Assembly (NCBI GenBank): GCA_039978895.1
Contig: JBDWAL010000055.1
Span: forward strand, 186,001 to 250,000
Length of the DNA: 64,000 nt
From: Aliishimia sp039978895
GTDB taxonomy: Bacteria; Pseudomonadota; Alphaproteobacteria; Rhodobacterales; Rhodobacteraceae
Reading direction: 5' to 3'
The position numbers and the translations under genes are program-made. Below are positions 43,771-52,860 of this stretch, one piece after another; positions within the stretch are counted from its first letter, which is position 1; the number at the start of each line of letters is the position of its first letter. The notes under the pieces are model-generated. The model did not search any database, was not told where the DNA came from, and saw only the letters and a list, made by a program, of their open reading frames with translations.

Positions 43771-45675
43771 ATGAACCAAACCAATGACGTAGATGCAACG
43801 CAACCGCCAAAAGCACAGAACTTCGCCAAGCTCGTCATCGTATCAAAAGATTGGCGTGTGATTGGAGTGTCGCAAGGTGCGCAGGGCGTGTTAGGATTTG
43901 ATCCAGCGGGGCAACTGGACGACGTATTTGAGGCGGTATTTACACTGCAAACCGCGCATCGTTTGCGATCTCGGTCGCAAGTTTTGTCACCAGATGATCC
44001 CATTATCCACATTCCTGACTGCCCCTATCCAAATGCAGCGGGCGTTTTGAACGTCACAGCGGTTTTGTGCGCTGACCACTATGTCTTCGCATTTGAGCCG
44101 CACGACACCCGCGACATGACAACCGCCAATGTTGAGCAAGTTCAGCGATTGGTGAACCGGGTGGCCCGCAAAACGACACTTGCCGAAGCCGCGAACGAAG
44201 CAACACGGGCGTTGAGTGCGCTGACATTGATGGACCGCGTAAGCCTACACCCTGTTCGAGCCGGGCGGGTCTGGCCTGCATTGGGGCATGCATCTGCGGG
44301 TGTCTTGTCAAACAATGTGCCAGCGCAGATCACGTCAGCAATAGCCGCACAAGATGTTGCTTGCGTGCAGTATTTGTCGGACATCAACGGGGGTGCGGAC
44401 CCAATCTTGAGCAAAATCGATCTTTCGCAAGCTCTTGATATGGCTATCTTGCCATGCCGCACCTCTTCGGAGGCTCAGCGCGCGGCTTTGGCCGCAAACG
44501 GAGTGCGCTCGGCGTATCAAGTGCCTATCCTGTTAGAGGGCGGGGTGTGGGGCGTATTCTTGTGTCATCACAGTGCGGTCGGATTGCCCAATTTTGCGCA
44601 ACGCAGTTTTCTGAACCTATTTGCGACGTTGGTCGGTCATACACTGGGATCTATCGCCGCGCGCGAAGGGGGTGAACTTCAATCAAGGGCGACCCACCTG
44701 CGAGATGATTTTTTGGGTGCGGTTGATGCCAGTTTGTCATTCGAGACGGCAAGCGCACAGGCAAAGAGCGACATACAGGAGATCAACCGACGGATCGACA
44801 CGTCGGTCCTGATGCGCGACGACACAGCAGATATTGAGAAAAGCTGGTTGGGTTTGCAGCAACTTGTGCGTCATCAATTGACCCAATTGGCCCCCAACAC
44901 TGATGCGCAACTTGAGTTTTCGCAAGGTGATCTGGCGTTTTCTGCGCAAGCTTTTACGGCACTCGCAGTGGTCCTACACGAATTGACGCAAAACGCCGTT
45001 ACACATGGCGCGCTGCGCGGCGACATTGGTCGCGTACGTGTCAGCGTGGCGAAGACGGCCATTGGGCAAGGCGTCTTGTACTGGCGCGAAGAGAATGTGG
45101 GCAAAGTGGCCAAGCCTGCGTGTTCCGGTGGGGGGCTTATGGTCATTGAGCAGGCTGTTCCCTTTATTCTGGATGGGGCGAGCGACGTGGATTTCGACGA
45201 GGCCGGGCTCTGTGTGCGTTTGAGAATTCCAGCGCGGCACATGCAAAGCACAGCGCTGCCTGCCGAAGTTAGAACGCAACAAAGTCATATAGACCCTTCT
45301 AGGGAAGACCGGCCATTGGATGGGAAAACAGCTTTGGTTTTGGATGACAGTCTGTTGATGGCTTTGGACGCTGGGGATCTGCTAACGACACTTGGGGCGA
45401 CGCATGTGCACACATGTAATTCGGTGAACATGGCGTTGCAGTCCTTGGCGGCAGGGGACGTGGATTTCGCATTATTGGATGTTGATTTGGGCCATGGCAC
45501 GTCACAACAGGTGGCGATGTATGTGCGTCACAATGCTATCCCTGCAGCCCTTGCGACGGGGTATGATGTGGACAGCGACGCATTGCAGGGCTTCCCTGAA
45601 ATGCCCATTTTGATGAAGCCCTTTTCGGTGCGCGAGCTAGCAGTGGTCGTCAGACAGGCGATGGACCTCACTTGA
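43771..45675 (+). CDS. Phytochrome-like PAS2-GAF protein with HWE ATPase and receiver domains
   Basis: A 634-residue signalling protein. Residues about 15-115 resemble the PAS_2 domain and 125-298 the GAF domain of bacteriophytochromes (LMDRVSLHPV, VPILLEGGVWGVFLCHHSA). There is no N-terminal biliverdin cysteine, the DIP motif reads NNVPAQ, and the PHY domain is missing. An HWE-type ATPase domain follows (ALAVVLHELTQNAVTHGALR, 397-416), but no typical HWE H-box is seen before it. A receiver domain ends the protein (DD 525-526, D570, K616). It may be a non-photosensory sensor or a protein that phosphorylates nothing itself. The ATG at 43771 is preferred over TTG 43765. Confidence 0.82.
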   Translation: MNQTNDVDATQPPKAQNFAKLVIVSKDWRVIGVSQGAQGVLGFDPAGQLDDVFEAVFTLQTAHRLRSRSQVLSPDDPIIHIPDCPYPNAAGVLNVTAVLCADHYVFAFEPHDTRDMTTANVEQVQRLVNRVARKTTLAEAANEATRALSALTLMDRVSLHPVRAGRVWPALGHASAGVLSNNVPAQITSAIAAQDVACVQYLSDINGGADPILSKIDLSQALDMAILPCRTSSEAQRAALAANGVRSAYQVPILLEGGVWGVFLCHHSAVGLPNFAQRSFLNLFATLVGHTLGSIAAREGGELQSRATHLRDDFLGAVDASLSFETASAQAKSDIQEINRRIDTSVLMRDDTADIEKSWLGLQQLVRHQLTQLAPNTDAQLEFSQGDLAFSAQAFTALAVVLHELTQNAVTHGALRGDIGRVRVSVAKTAIGQGVLYWREENVGKVAKPACSGGGLMVIEQAVPFILDGASDVDFDEAGLCVRLRIPARHMQSTALPAEVRTQQSHIDPSREDRPLDGKTALVLDDSLLMALDAGDLLTTLGATHVHTCNSVNMALQSLAAGDVDFALLDVDLGHGTSQQVAMYVRHNAIPAALATGYDVDSDALQGFPEMPILMKPFSVRELAVVVRQAMDLT

Positions 45676-45681
45676 GGGGCG

Positions 45682-45703
45682 CCAAAATTTTTCAAAATTT
45701 TGG
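45682..45703. terminator. A+T-rich hairpin between convergent genes
   Basis: Perfect ten-base arms CCAAAATTTT and AAAATTTTGG with a two-base loop lie seven bases after the kinase-like gene stop and 37 bases from the convergent ABC-like gene stop. Both strands carry T-rich flanks within the stem, so it could end both transcripts. Confidence 0.6.
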
Positions 45704-45740
45704 GTTTGCGGTCCTTGAAAGGATCGCGTCCGCCTGTCGT

Positions 45741-48700
45741 TTACGTTTTCACGTATCCTGAGATGACCTGTAAGAGTTTGAAGGCGGTTGCCGCGTCGTT
45801 TTCGACCACCGCGAGGAATTCTTCTTTACCGATCCGCAAGCACATAAGTTCGCCATTTGCACGCATGTCCAGAGCGCGGGGTTCATCGCGGATAAGGCCC
45901 AATTCCCCGACCAACGCACCGGGGCCGACGGTTACGATCAATTTGTCGTCTTCTGCGTCAGGCATTGGCAACAAAAGATCAGCCTCGCCTTCGATCAGCA
46001 TAAACGCGCCATCGTCAGCAGCATCATTTTTGTAGAACACATATTGTCCATCTTGCGCCGTGTACCACCGTGCGCCAAATGCGAGCAGGCGCAATTGTTT
46101 ACGGTCAAGCGTTGCGAACATGTCGGTTTGTTCAAGTGCTTGCACTTTGCGGGCCAAGTCCGAACTGACATCGCCGTCCCCTGCGACAGGTTCTGATTGC
46201 GCTGTGCCCGTCAAACGGCCTTGGCTAATTTCAATCGTCATGTCGAACTCCATCGCGTCCTCAAGGGTCGCCGCGAGGTAGACAATTGTAGCATTTGGAA
46301 GTTCGCGGCGTAAGGCTTGCATCATATCTAACCGGGTCTGTGTGTCAAAACTGGCCATTACGTGATCAAGAACCAAGATATCCGGAGACTTAATCACCGC
46401 GCGGCTGACCGCCAAAGGTTCTGCGAACGTCGCCGGTAGGTTGGCACCACCCAAGGTGATCGGAACCTCGAACACCAACTGCAACACATCACGAGACACA
46501 CCTTCGTCATGCAACACATCTGCAACAATGGCACGCACCGCTTCTGTGCGCGGACCCGCTTCGTCAGAAAGCTTACCGAAAATGGCGTTTTCAAGAACTG
46601 TCATGCCAATAAGAGGTGCATCTTGTGAAATCGGCGCAAACAAATCAGCCATCTTACTGCGCAGTGTTTCGCCGTGGCTTTTGCGCAAAGACAAGATCTT
46701 ATCGCGGATGCGGTCAGGGAAGGCGGGGCCAACCTGCAGTGCCGTGATCGAGGAGGGCACGCTAAGAAGGACAGCCTGTTGCTTTTCATCAAGCGACGTG
46801 CCCGCTTGGGCCTTGCTGGCCGTTTCAAGTGCGGCCTCATAGAGTTCTGGTTCAAGCCCCGTCTTTTGGAACAAGGGGTGATCCGTACCACCTGCACCAA
46901 AGATCTGACGCAGGCCTTCCATGATGGTCAAAGCAAGTTCCATCAGGTCCTTATCAAGGCCAAGGCCGCGCATCAGTTCGAGGTAATCCAGTCGCTCGGC
47001 CAATGCATCCGCTGGCAAGGGGTTGATCGGTGTGCCGAACAACAAGTTCTGAACAACAGGCAGTGCTGGGTTAAACGCATCGGGGTCTAGCCGGTAAACA
47101 TGCCTTTCTAGTTTGGCGTCGGCCAAAGCCGCGGCAATTCTGGGCCGCAAACTGATCAGTTTGGCGGTTAACTCAGGATGGGTGGTTTCTTCGAGGCGTT
47201 GATCCATCGCACGGCGGAACAAAGCACCCGCGCCGCCGATACGCTCGACCAAAGTGCACCAACGGTTTTGGACGTCGGCCTCGTCTTTGTGGCCCACGCG
47301 TACGGGATCAAGCCAAAGAGCGGAAAGCATATCTTCGCTATTGCCCGCGCGCTGAGCTTCTGAAGCGAACGCTTCGTCCTTGCCCGGGCCCATTGGGCGA
47401 AACTTCAGCGGCAAAAATACATTATCGCCAAAGCTACCCTGAAACAGCACGGGGCGGGACGTCGCATGACCCACGCGCGTTGCAACCGCATCTTGATGCA
47501 ACGTGTTCAAAGCCATGTCGCCAATCGTGATGGTCCCAGAGCTGGGCACAACTTCGCGAGTCAGCAATTCGGCAAACGCGCGGCGGTCTTCGTCGCTTGC
47601 GGCTGTGATCCCAACCAATTTGCCGCCCGGTAACACAGTGTTGATCTGATCGAGAACTGGGTTGCCGTCAACGTCGCGAACAGTGACGCCAGACAAATTA
47701 ATGTCGCCTGTCAGGGTCGGCAATGGACCAGGATCGCCCTGCATCAAGGCGTTGTCGACCATGCCTGTGGGCGCGAAGCGGTCCGTGATTGTGTCCCAGC
47801 GCAAAGACATATCGGCGGATTGATTGTAGTAGGCCAGCAGTTCTTTCCAAGGGCTTGAGAGGTCTTTGTAAGCTGCAAGCGCCGCCACGAGAGCGCCCAA
47901 AGTCACGTCACCTTGAATGACCAAATAGCCGCCAAATGCGTAAAACAAAAACGGGGTCAGCTGGGTGATGAAGTTGTTGATAAACTTCATGAAGAACTTC
48001 TTCTGGTAGATTTCAAAGCGCAAAGCATAAAGGCGACCCAAACGATCTGTCGCCATCGCAAGCCGGTAACGCCAGCCACCATGAGCGCGCAACGTGCTCG
48101 CGCCTACAGAGAGTTCACCAATTTCTGCGGCCAATGCACGAACCTGTAACACCCTCTTTTTGTTCAGTTTGTTGATTTGCCACTGCAGTTTGGGAATGAT
48201 CCACGCCTGCAAAGGGATCAACGCGCAGGCCGCCAGCCCAAAGGTGATGGATTGTGCAAAAAGGAAGTAGAGGATCGTCAGCATTTGGCCGGCTTGCAAA
48301 ACCGGCTGGGCCAAAGCGTCGCCCATCAGGCCGCCCATCGGTTCGCTTTCCGAGGTCACCATAGAGACGATCTCACCTTGTGAGGTGCGTTCGAAATAGG
48401 GCTGAGGAAACCGCAAGATGCGCGCGATCAGCGTGTAGCGAAACCGGCGCAGCAAGCGCTCTGCAAGCACGCCCTTCATCGTATTGATCCGCATCTTCAG
48501 CAAACCATGCGCCAATACTGCCAGCAGGAAAAAAGTGCACAGCAGTAACAAATACTCGATCTGTCCAAAATCGAAGCCAAATGCAGTTATCGTGTCGCTT
48601 TGGGCGTCGATTGCGTCATTGATTATCTGCTTGGGCAACTCCAATGTGAGGTAGAGCAACGGGAACAGGAGCAATGTAATCAGCAACAAGCCGATCTGGT

Positions 48701-48788
48701 CGCGTTTGGAGTACTTCCAAATGAAAGCAAAAAGAGTTCGTTCGATGAGGCCGCTCCAATATGGCGCAAGGGGGCTAAAATCCGCCAC
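45741..48788 (-). CDS. ABC exporter-like protein with eroded ATPase motifs and cyclic-nucleotide-binding domain
   Basis: A 1015-residue protein. Residues 1-330 form an ABC exporter membrane domain (QPYFERTSQGEIVSMVTSESE at 129-149). The ATPase-like part starts near 361, but the Walker A position reads GITAASDEDRR (393-403) with no GK[ST]. The signature reads LGGANLPATF (779-788), and Walker B ends LVLDH instead of LVLDE (825-829). About 250 residues are inserted between the Q-loop region and the signature. Residues 885-1010 are a CRP-type domain with the phosphate cassette GELGLIRDEPRALDMRA. The start is GTG. It may be a regulated flippase-like or signalling protein rather than an ATP-driven pump. 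Confidence 0.85.
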   Translation of the reverse strand: MADFSPLAPYWSGLIERTLFAFIWKYSKRDQIGLLLITLLLFPLLYLTLELPKQIINDAIDAQSDTITAFGFDFGQIEYLLLLCTFFLLAVLAHGLLKMRINTMKGVLAERLLRRFRYTLIARILRFPQPYFERTSQGEIVSMVTSESEPMGGLMGDALAQPVLQAGQMLTILYFLFAQSITFGLAACALIPLQAWIIPKLQWQINKLNKKRVLQVRALAAEIGELSVGASTLRAHGGWRYRLAMATDRLGRLYALRFEIYQKKFFMKFINNFITQLTPFLFYAFGGYLVIQGDVTLGALVAALAAYKDLSSPWKELLAYYNQSADMSLRWDTITDRFAPTGMVDNALMQGDPGPLPTLTGDINLSGVTVRDVDGNPVLDQINTVLPGGKLVGITAASDEDRRAFAELLTREVVPSSGTITIGDMALNTLHQDAVATRVGHATSRPVLFQGSFGDNVFLPLKFRPMGPGKDEAFASEAQRAGNSEDMLSALWLDPVRVGHKDEADVQNRWCTLVERIGGAGALFRRAMDQRLEETTHPELTAKLISLRPRIAAALADAKLERHVYRLDPDAFNPALPVVQNLLFGTPINPLPADALAERLDYLELMRGLGLDKDLMELALTIMEGLRQIFGAGGTDHPLFQKTGLEPELYEAALETASKAQAGTSLDEKQQAVLLSVPSSITALQVGPAFPDRIRDKILSLRKSHGETLRSKMADLFAPISQDAPLIGMTVLENAIFGKLSDEAGPRTEAVRAIVADVLHDEGVSRDVLQLVFEVPITLGGANLPATFAEPLAVSRAVIKSPDILVLDHVMASFDTQTRLDMMQALRRELPNATIVYLAATLEDAMEFDMTIEISQGRLTGTAQSEPVAGDGDVSSDLARKVQALEQTDMFATLDRKQLRLLAFGARWYTAQDGQYVFYKNDAADDGAFMLIEGEADLLLPMPDAEDDKLIVTVGPGALVGELGLIRDEPRALDMRANGELMCLRIGKEEFLAVVENDAATAFKLLQVISGYVKT

Positions 48789-48886
48789 CTACTGTGTCAT
48801 TTTGCGCAAGCCTAGAAGCGCGTTTGAACGGGATCAATTGATTTTACACGAATCTATGCGCAACATCGACAGGGAAGGAGAAGATT

Positions 48887-49279
48887 TTGAGTGAAACGAT
48901 CACATTGGGAACCGCAATCGGCATTTTGGTGCTGCTGCAACTCAAGCACATGCTCGCAGATTTCTTCATGCAAACGCCGATTATGCTCGTCGATCGGGCG
49001 CGGTATGTGCATGTCGGACGGGCCTTGCACTGCTTGGTTCACGCGGTAGGCAGTGTTTTGTGCTTTTTGTTGGCGGGCCTACCTATGGGTGTGCTCTTCT
49101 TGATCGTTTTCGCCGAATGGATCATTCATTTCCACATTGACTACGGCAAGGGCCGTTGGTCCGACATGAAAAACCACACCCCTAACGAGGCAGGTTTTTG
49201 GCGCGCCTTTGGGGTCGACCAAACCTTGCACCAGTTGACCTATGTTGCGATGCTTTGGGCCGCCGTTTGGCTGACCTAA
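48887..49279 (+). CDS. DUF3307 family membrane protein
   Basis: A 130-residue protein with about four helices. Family sequence includes LLQLKHMLADFFMQTPIM, RALHCLVHAVGSVLCFLL and FAEWIIHFHIDYGKGRW, with many conserved histidines and aspartates typical of DUF3307. The function is unknown. The start is TTG at 48887, supported by AAGGAG six bases upstream. It is divergent from the ABC-like gene by 98 bases. Confidence 0.85.
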   Translation: MSETITLGTAIGILVLLQLKHMLADFFMQTPIMLVDRARYVHVGRALHCLVHAVGSVLCFLLAGLPMGVLFLIVFAEWIIHFHIDYGKGRWSDMKNHTPNEAGFWRAFGVDQTLHQLTYVAMLWAAVWLT

Positions 49280-49323
49280 CCTGAGGCCAGCAATGCAGGA
49301 AAGCGGGAACTTACGGCCAAGGC

Positions 49324-50556
49324 TTAATCCAAAGCCATTTGTGCACGGCCCAATTCCGTCAGATCGCTCAGCGTTGCGCGGCCTTTGAAATCCACTTCAA
49401 AGTCTTCTGCTGCAAAGTCCGGTCCAGACCGCCCTTCCACAAATTTTTGTGCTTGTTTGCGGGCATAAGCTTCATTCTTAGGGCATTTCGGGGATGCGCC
49501 AATATAGATCACATTGGCATATTCAGCGCCCTTATGTTCGCTTGCAACCGAATGGATCACATCTGGGTGCCACCAGACCGTATCGCCGGGTTCAACGACT
49601 GGAATTGAGACCGACCCTTCAAGGAGTTCCGCGTGAAATGTCGGGTTTGCACCTAAAGCACGCCCCGGTTTTGCGCCGCACAGATCATCCTCTGCAACGT
49701 CATCTTGAAGGGCGCGTGTTAACAAAAAGGCGACGGAATTTGCTATAGGCACCAAGGACAGTGTCCCATCCTTTGGGCCTTGGGTCGTCAGACCCGTCCA
49801 CCCCTGAAAGGTGCGGAACATCGAACACACAGCCGGGGACGCATATTCACGGGTTTGCGTGCGAAACGTCGCTTTCCAAGGGTCGTACGCATCATGCCTG
49901 CCGCCAAATATGTCGCCATAAATGCGTTGATAAGCTGGATCAACCCAACGTTCATAGCTGCCCGAATCCATATGTGGTGACAGGCCCAATGTCGTGTCGC
50001 CAGGTTCGCGGCGGCGCGTGCGATCCGCGTAGGCATAGTCGAAATCGGGGTCAAATTCCTGTCCCATGGGACCTGCAACATCCCAAAGACGGTTTAAGAA
50101 ACGTTTGGTTGCGGCCATGCTTTCTGCCTGTCGTGCCATAACTTGAGGGCGCGACCAATAAAGGCCGTAGATTTGTGGTGTCGCGTCGTCGAGTTGGCTG
50201 AAATACTTGTCGAGGCCCGCTTTTTCCTTGGCTTTGCTCAGATAGGAATTGTCCGAGATATATTGGCCAATTTCATCGTTCCACTCATTTACCTGCGATT
50301 TGGGAAATACACCGCGGATCACAACGCACCCTCGGCGTAAAATCGCAGCACGTTGAGCATCGCTGACACGACCATCTGCGATACTGGCATAGTCGATTTC
50401 CGGAATTACGTTTTTCCCCTGTTCGGCGGTTTCTCGCACCAGTTCCACTTCGCGGCAAATGTCGTCTCGAATGCGTGCAAAGTTTGCCTTCTGATCGGTC
50501 AAGCCCCGCAAATGGGTTTTGGTTTGTCGGATGTAGCTTTTGATTTGATCGTCCAT
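49324..50556 (-). CDS. DUF1479 (YbiU-like) putative oxygenase
   Basis: A 410-residue protein of the DUF1479 family, which has a double-stranded beta-helix fold like 2-oxoglutarate/Fe(II) oxygenases. Recognisable motifs are RRGCVVIRGVFPKSQVNEWN, LGLSPHMDSGSYERWVDP with an HxD metal pair, and PGDTVWWHPDVIHSVASEHKG with the distal histidine. The reaction is not known. It stands between DUF3307 and a divergent Gfo/Idh/MocA gene, so a link to sugar metabolism is possible but speculative. Confidence 0.85.
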   Translation of the reverse strand: MDDQIKSYIRQTKTHLRGLTDQKANFARIRDDICREVELVRETAEQGKNVIPEIDYASIADGRVSDAQRAAILRRGCVVIRGVFPKSQVNEWNDEIGQYISDNSYLSKAKEKAGLDKYFSQLDDATPQIYGLYWSRPQVMARQAESMAATKRFLNRLWDVAGPMGQEFDPDFDYAYADRTRRREPGDTTLGLSPHMDSGSYERWVDPAYQRIYGDIFGGRHDAYDPWKATFRTQTREYASPAVCSMFRTFQGWTGLTTQGPKDGTLSLVPIANSVAFLLTRALQDDVAEDDLCGAKPGRALGANPTFHAELLEGSVSIPVVEPGDTVWWHPDVIHSVASEHKGAEYANVIYIGASPKCPKNEAYARKQAQKFVEGRSGPDFAAEDFEVDFKGRATLSDLTELGRAQMALD

Positions 50557-50677
50557 GGTCGCGGTGCTCCGGCTTGAGGTCTTTTCAGCTTAAGCCAAAC
50601 ATGCGTTCTGTCGAGAGGGTGTTTGCAACCGGTAACGCGCAAGGTAGCGTGTGGGCGAATACGAAAAGGAACATTCT

Positions 50678-51703
50678 ATGGCATTGAAGGCGGGTCTGGC
50701 GGGATACGGTTTGGCGGGACGGGTGTTTCATGCGCCATTGTTGCCAGCGGCAGGAATTGAGTTGGCGGCAGTGGCGTCTTCTCGGACAGGTGAAATCAGT
50801 GCGGATCATCCCGAGGCGACGATTTATGCGACGGCCGAGGACATGTTTGCCGATGCGCGCCTTGATCTGGTGATCATCGCGACCCCCACGCCCACACATG
50901 TGGCGTTGGCGAAAGCTGCCTTGGCAGCAGGAAAACACGTGATTGTGGACAAGCCCTTTGCCCCAACTGCGGCAGAGGCGCGCGACCTCTTCGCGCTGGC
51001 CAAAGCCTCGGGGCGGGTTTTGAGTTGCTTTCAAAACCGGCGCTGGGACGGCGAGTTTTTGACGCTCAAACATTTGATCGCGGAGGGAACCCTTGGCGAC
51101 ATTCACAATTTTCAATCCAATTTTTCGTTTTTCAAACCGACGTCCGACCCTGATCGGTGGCAAGATCAGGACTTGCCCGGCGTGGGCGTGCATTACGACC
51201 TTGGCACGCATGTTATCGATCAAGCGGTGGCCCTGTTTGGACGCCCTGATTGGGTTGAAGGGGAGGCTTTGGCGCAGCGTGCAGGCGCGCACGTGCCGGA
51301 CATGTTTCTATGTCGGTTGGGCTACGGAACAATGCGTTGTTTGCTGAGTGGTAGCTATTTTGAGCCAGATTTTAGAAGTAAATACGTGGTGCAAGGTGCG
51401 GTTGGATCTTACCGGAAATGGCATATGGATGTGCAAGAAGATCAATTGCGGGCCGGGCTTACACCCGGGGATGATGGGTTTGGGGTGGAAACGCAGGATC
51501 GTTGGGGGGACGTAACTGCGGGCGGTGAAGTGCGCAAATATCCAACCGCGACGGGCTGTCACCAGCAGATTTACGTGGATCTTGTGCGTGCGATTGAGAT
51601 GGGTTCGGATTGTGCGATCAAACCGGATGAAGTGATCACCACCTTGGAGATCATCGAGGCTATGGTGACGTCTGGGCAAACAGGCCAGCGTATCGCGTTG
51701 TAA
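50678..51703 (+). CDS. Gfo/Idh/MocA family oxidoreductase
   Basis: A 341-residue NAD(P)-dependent sugar or cyclitol dehydrogenase. The Rossmann fold begins AGLAGYGLAGRVFHAPLL, followed by VIIATPTPTHVALAKAALAAGKHVIVDKPF with the conserved EKP-like DKP, and the catalytic-region FQNRRWDGEFLTLKHLI. The ATG at 50678 after AAAAGGA is chosen over an upstream frame start. It is convergent with a sugar ABC transporter operon and probably acts on a related sugar. The substrate is not identified. Confidence 0.88.
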   Translation: MALKAGLAGYGLAGRVFHAPLLPAAGIELAAVASSRTGEISADHPEATIYATAEDMFADARLDLVIIATPTPTHVALAKAALAAGKHVIVDKPFAPTAAEARDLFALAKASGRVLSCFQNRRWDGEFLTLKHLIAEGTLGDIHNFQSNFSFFKPTSDPDRWQDQDLPGVGVHYDLGTHVIDQAVALFGRPDWVEGEALAQRAGAHVPDMFLCRLGYGTMRCLLSGSYFEPDFRSKYVVQGAVGSYRKWHMDVQEDQLRAGLTPGDDGFGVETQDRWGDVTAGGEVRKYPTATGCHQQIYVDLVRAIEMGSDCAIKPDEVITTLEIIEAMVTSGQTGQRIAL

Positions 51704-51717
51704 TTTGAGCCGGGGAA

Positions 51718-51737
51718 GCAATTCTTACAAGAATTGC
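51718..51737. terminator. Perfect hairpin, first of a tandem pair
   Basis: Arms GCAATTCTT and AAGAATTGC with a two-base loop, 14 bases after the Gfo/Idh/MocA stop. Part of a tandem structure between convergent genes. Confidence 0.6.
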
Positions 51738-51740
51738 AGA

Positions 51741-51765
51741 GCGTATTCCTTGTTAAGGAATACGC
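51741..51765. terminator. Perfect hairpin, second of a tandem pair
   Basis: Arms GCGTATTCCTT and AAGGAATACGC with a three-base loop, seven bases before the convergent ATPase gene stop. Probably ends transcription from both sides. Confidence 0.65.
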
Positions 51766-51771
51766 ACCCGG

Positions 51772-52857
51772 TTAGCCACGGATGCGTTCGCCTGATTTTG
51801 GGTCGAAATACACCACTTTGTCTAGGTTGAAGGCAAGGTCGGCTGTGGTGCCGGGATCGACCATAGCATCTGCGCGCAAGCGTGCCGTCGCTTCATGTCC
51901 GCCCAACGTTGTCACCGCGAATGTGTCAGAGCCTGCGGGTTCGACAACATCAATCGCGCAGGGTCTGATTTCGATCCGACCCGCGCGGTCGGCACCGTCA
52001 GGATCAGTGAGGGCCTCAGGACGAATTCCAAACACGACATCCGTATACCCCGCCAAATAATGGGGCCCGGGTAGATGAATGTTGGTGTCGCCGCCCTTGA
52101 GCACGACGAGGTCATCTTCAATTTTCGCAGGGATCAAATTCATCGAAGGTGACCCCATGAAGTCGGCGACAAACATGTTCACGGGATCATTGTAAATCTG
52201 GGCTGGCGTGCCGAACTGCTGTAGCTTTCCATCCTTGAGAACGGCGATTTTGGTCGCCAATGTCAGCGCTTCAATTTGGTCATGGGTGACATAGACGATG
52301 GTTGTGCCCATCCGCTGATGTAGACGTTTGATCTCGGTGCGCATGTCGACGCGCAGCTTGGCATCAAGGTTGGAGAGGGGTTCGTCAAATAGGAACACTT
52401 GCGGATCGCGCACCAAAGCACGTCCCATTGCGACGCGTTGGCGTTGTCCACCGGATAATTGCGACGGCTTGCGCTTCAGGAGTTCTTCAATTTGAAGCAT
52501 TTCCGCGACATTTTTGATGGCTTTCTTTCGCTCGGATTTGGCGATCCCGCGAATTTCCATACCGAATGCGATGTTCTTTTCGACCGTCATGTTTGGATAA
52601 AGCGCGTAAGATTGGAACACCATTGCGATGTCGCGTTTGGAGGGATGTAGGCCAGCAACATCGCGCTCACCAATGCGGATTTGACCTGAGGTGATGTCCT
52701 CTAGGCCCGCAATGCAATTTAGCAATGTGGATTTGCCACAGCCGGAGGGGCCAACAAGCACAAGGAAACCGCCATCCTCGATTTCGATGTCGATGCCTTT
52801 GAGGACTTCTGTTTTGCCGTAATTCTTGATCAGGTTTTCTATGCTGAGTGCGGCCAT
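51772..52857 (-). CDS. Sugar ABC transporter ATP-binding protein (UgpC/MsmK type)
   Basis: A 361-residue CUT1 importer ATPase. Walker A is GPSGCGKST, the signature is LSGGQRQRVAMGRAL and Walker B is VFLFDEPLSNLD. The C-terminal TOBE/regulatory part includes VFGIRPEALTD and VVYFDPKSGERI. It closes the binding protein-permease-permease-ATPase operon; a three-base gap separates it from the preceding permease. CUT1 ATPases of this type can be shared among several sugar transporters. Confidence 0.93.
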   Translation of the reverse strand: MAALSIENLIKNYGKTEVLKGIDIEIEDGGFLVLVGPSGCGKSTLLNCIAGLEDITSGQIRIGERDVAGLHPSKRDIAMVFQSYALYPNMTVEKNIAFGMEIRGIAKSERKKAIKNVAEMLQIEELLKRKPSQLSGGQRQRVAMGRALVRDPQVFLFDEPLSNLDAKLRVDMRTEIKRLHQRMGTTIVYVTHDQIEALTLATKIAVLKDGKLQQFGTPAQIYNDPVNMFVADFMGSPSMNLIPAKIEDDLVVLKGGDTNIHLPGPHYLAGYTDVVFGIRPEALTDPDGADRAGRIEIRPCAIDVVEPAGSDTFAVTTLGGHEATARLRADAMVDPGTTADLAFNLDKVVYFDPKSGERIRG

Positions 52858-52860
52858 ATT

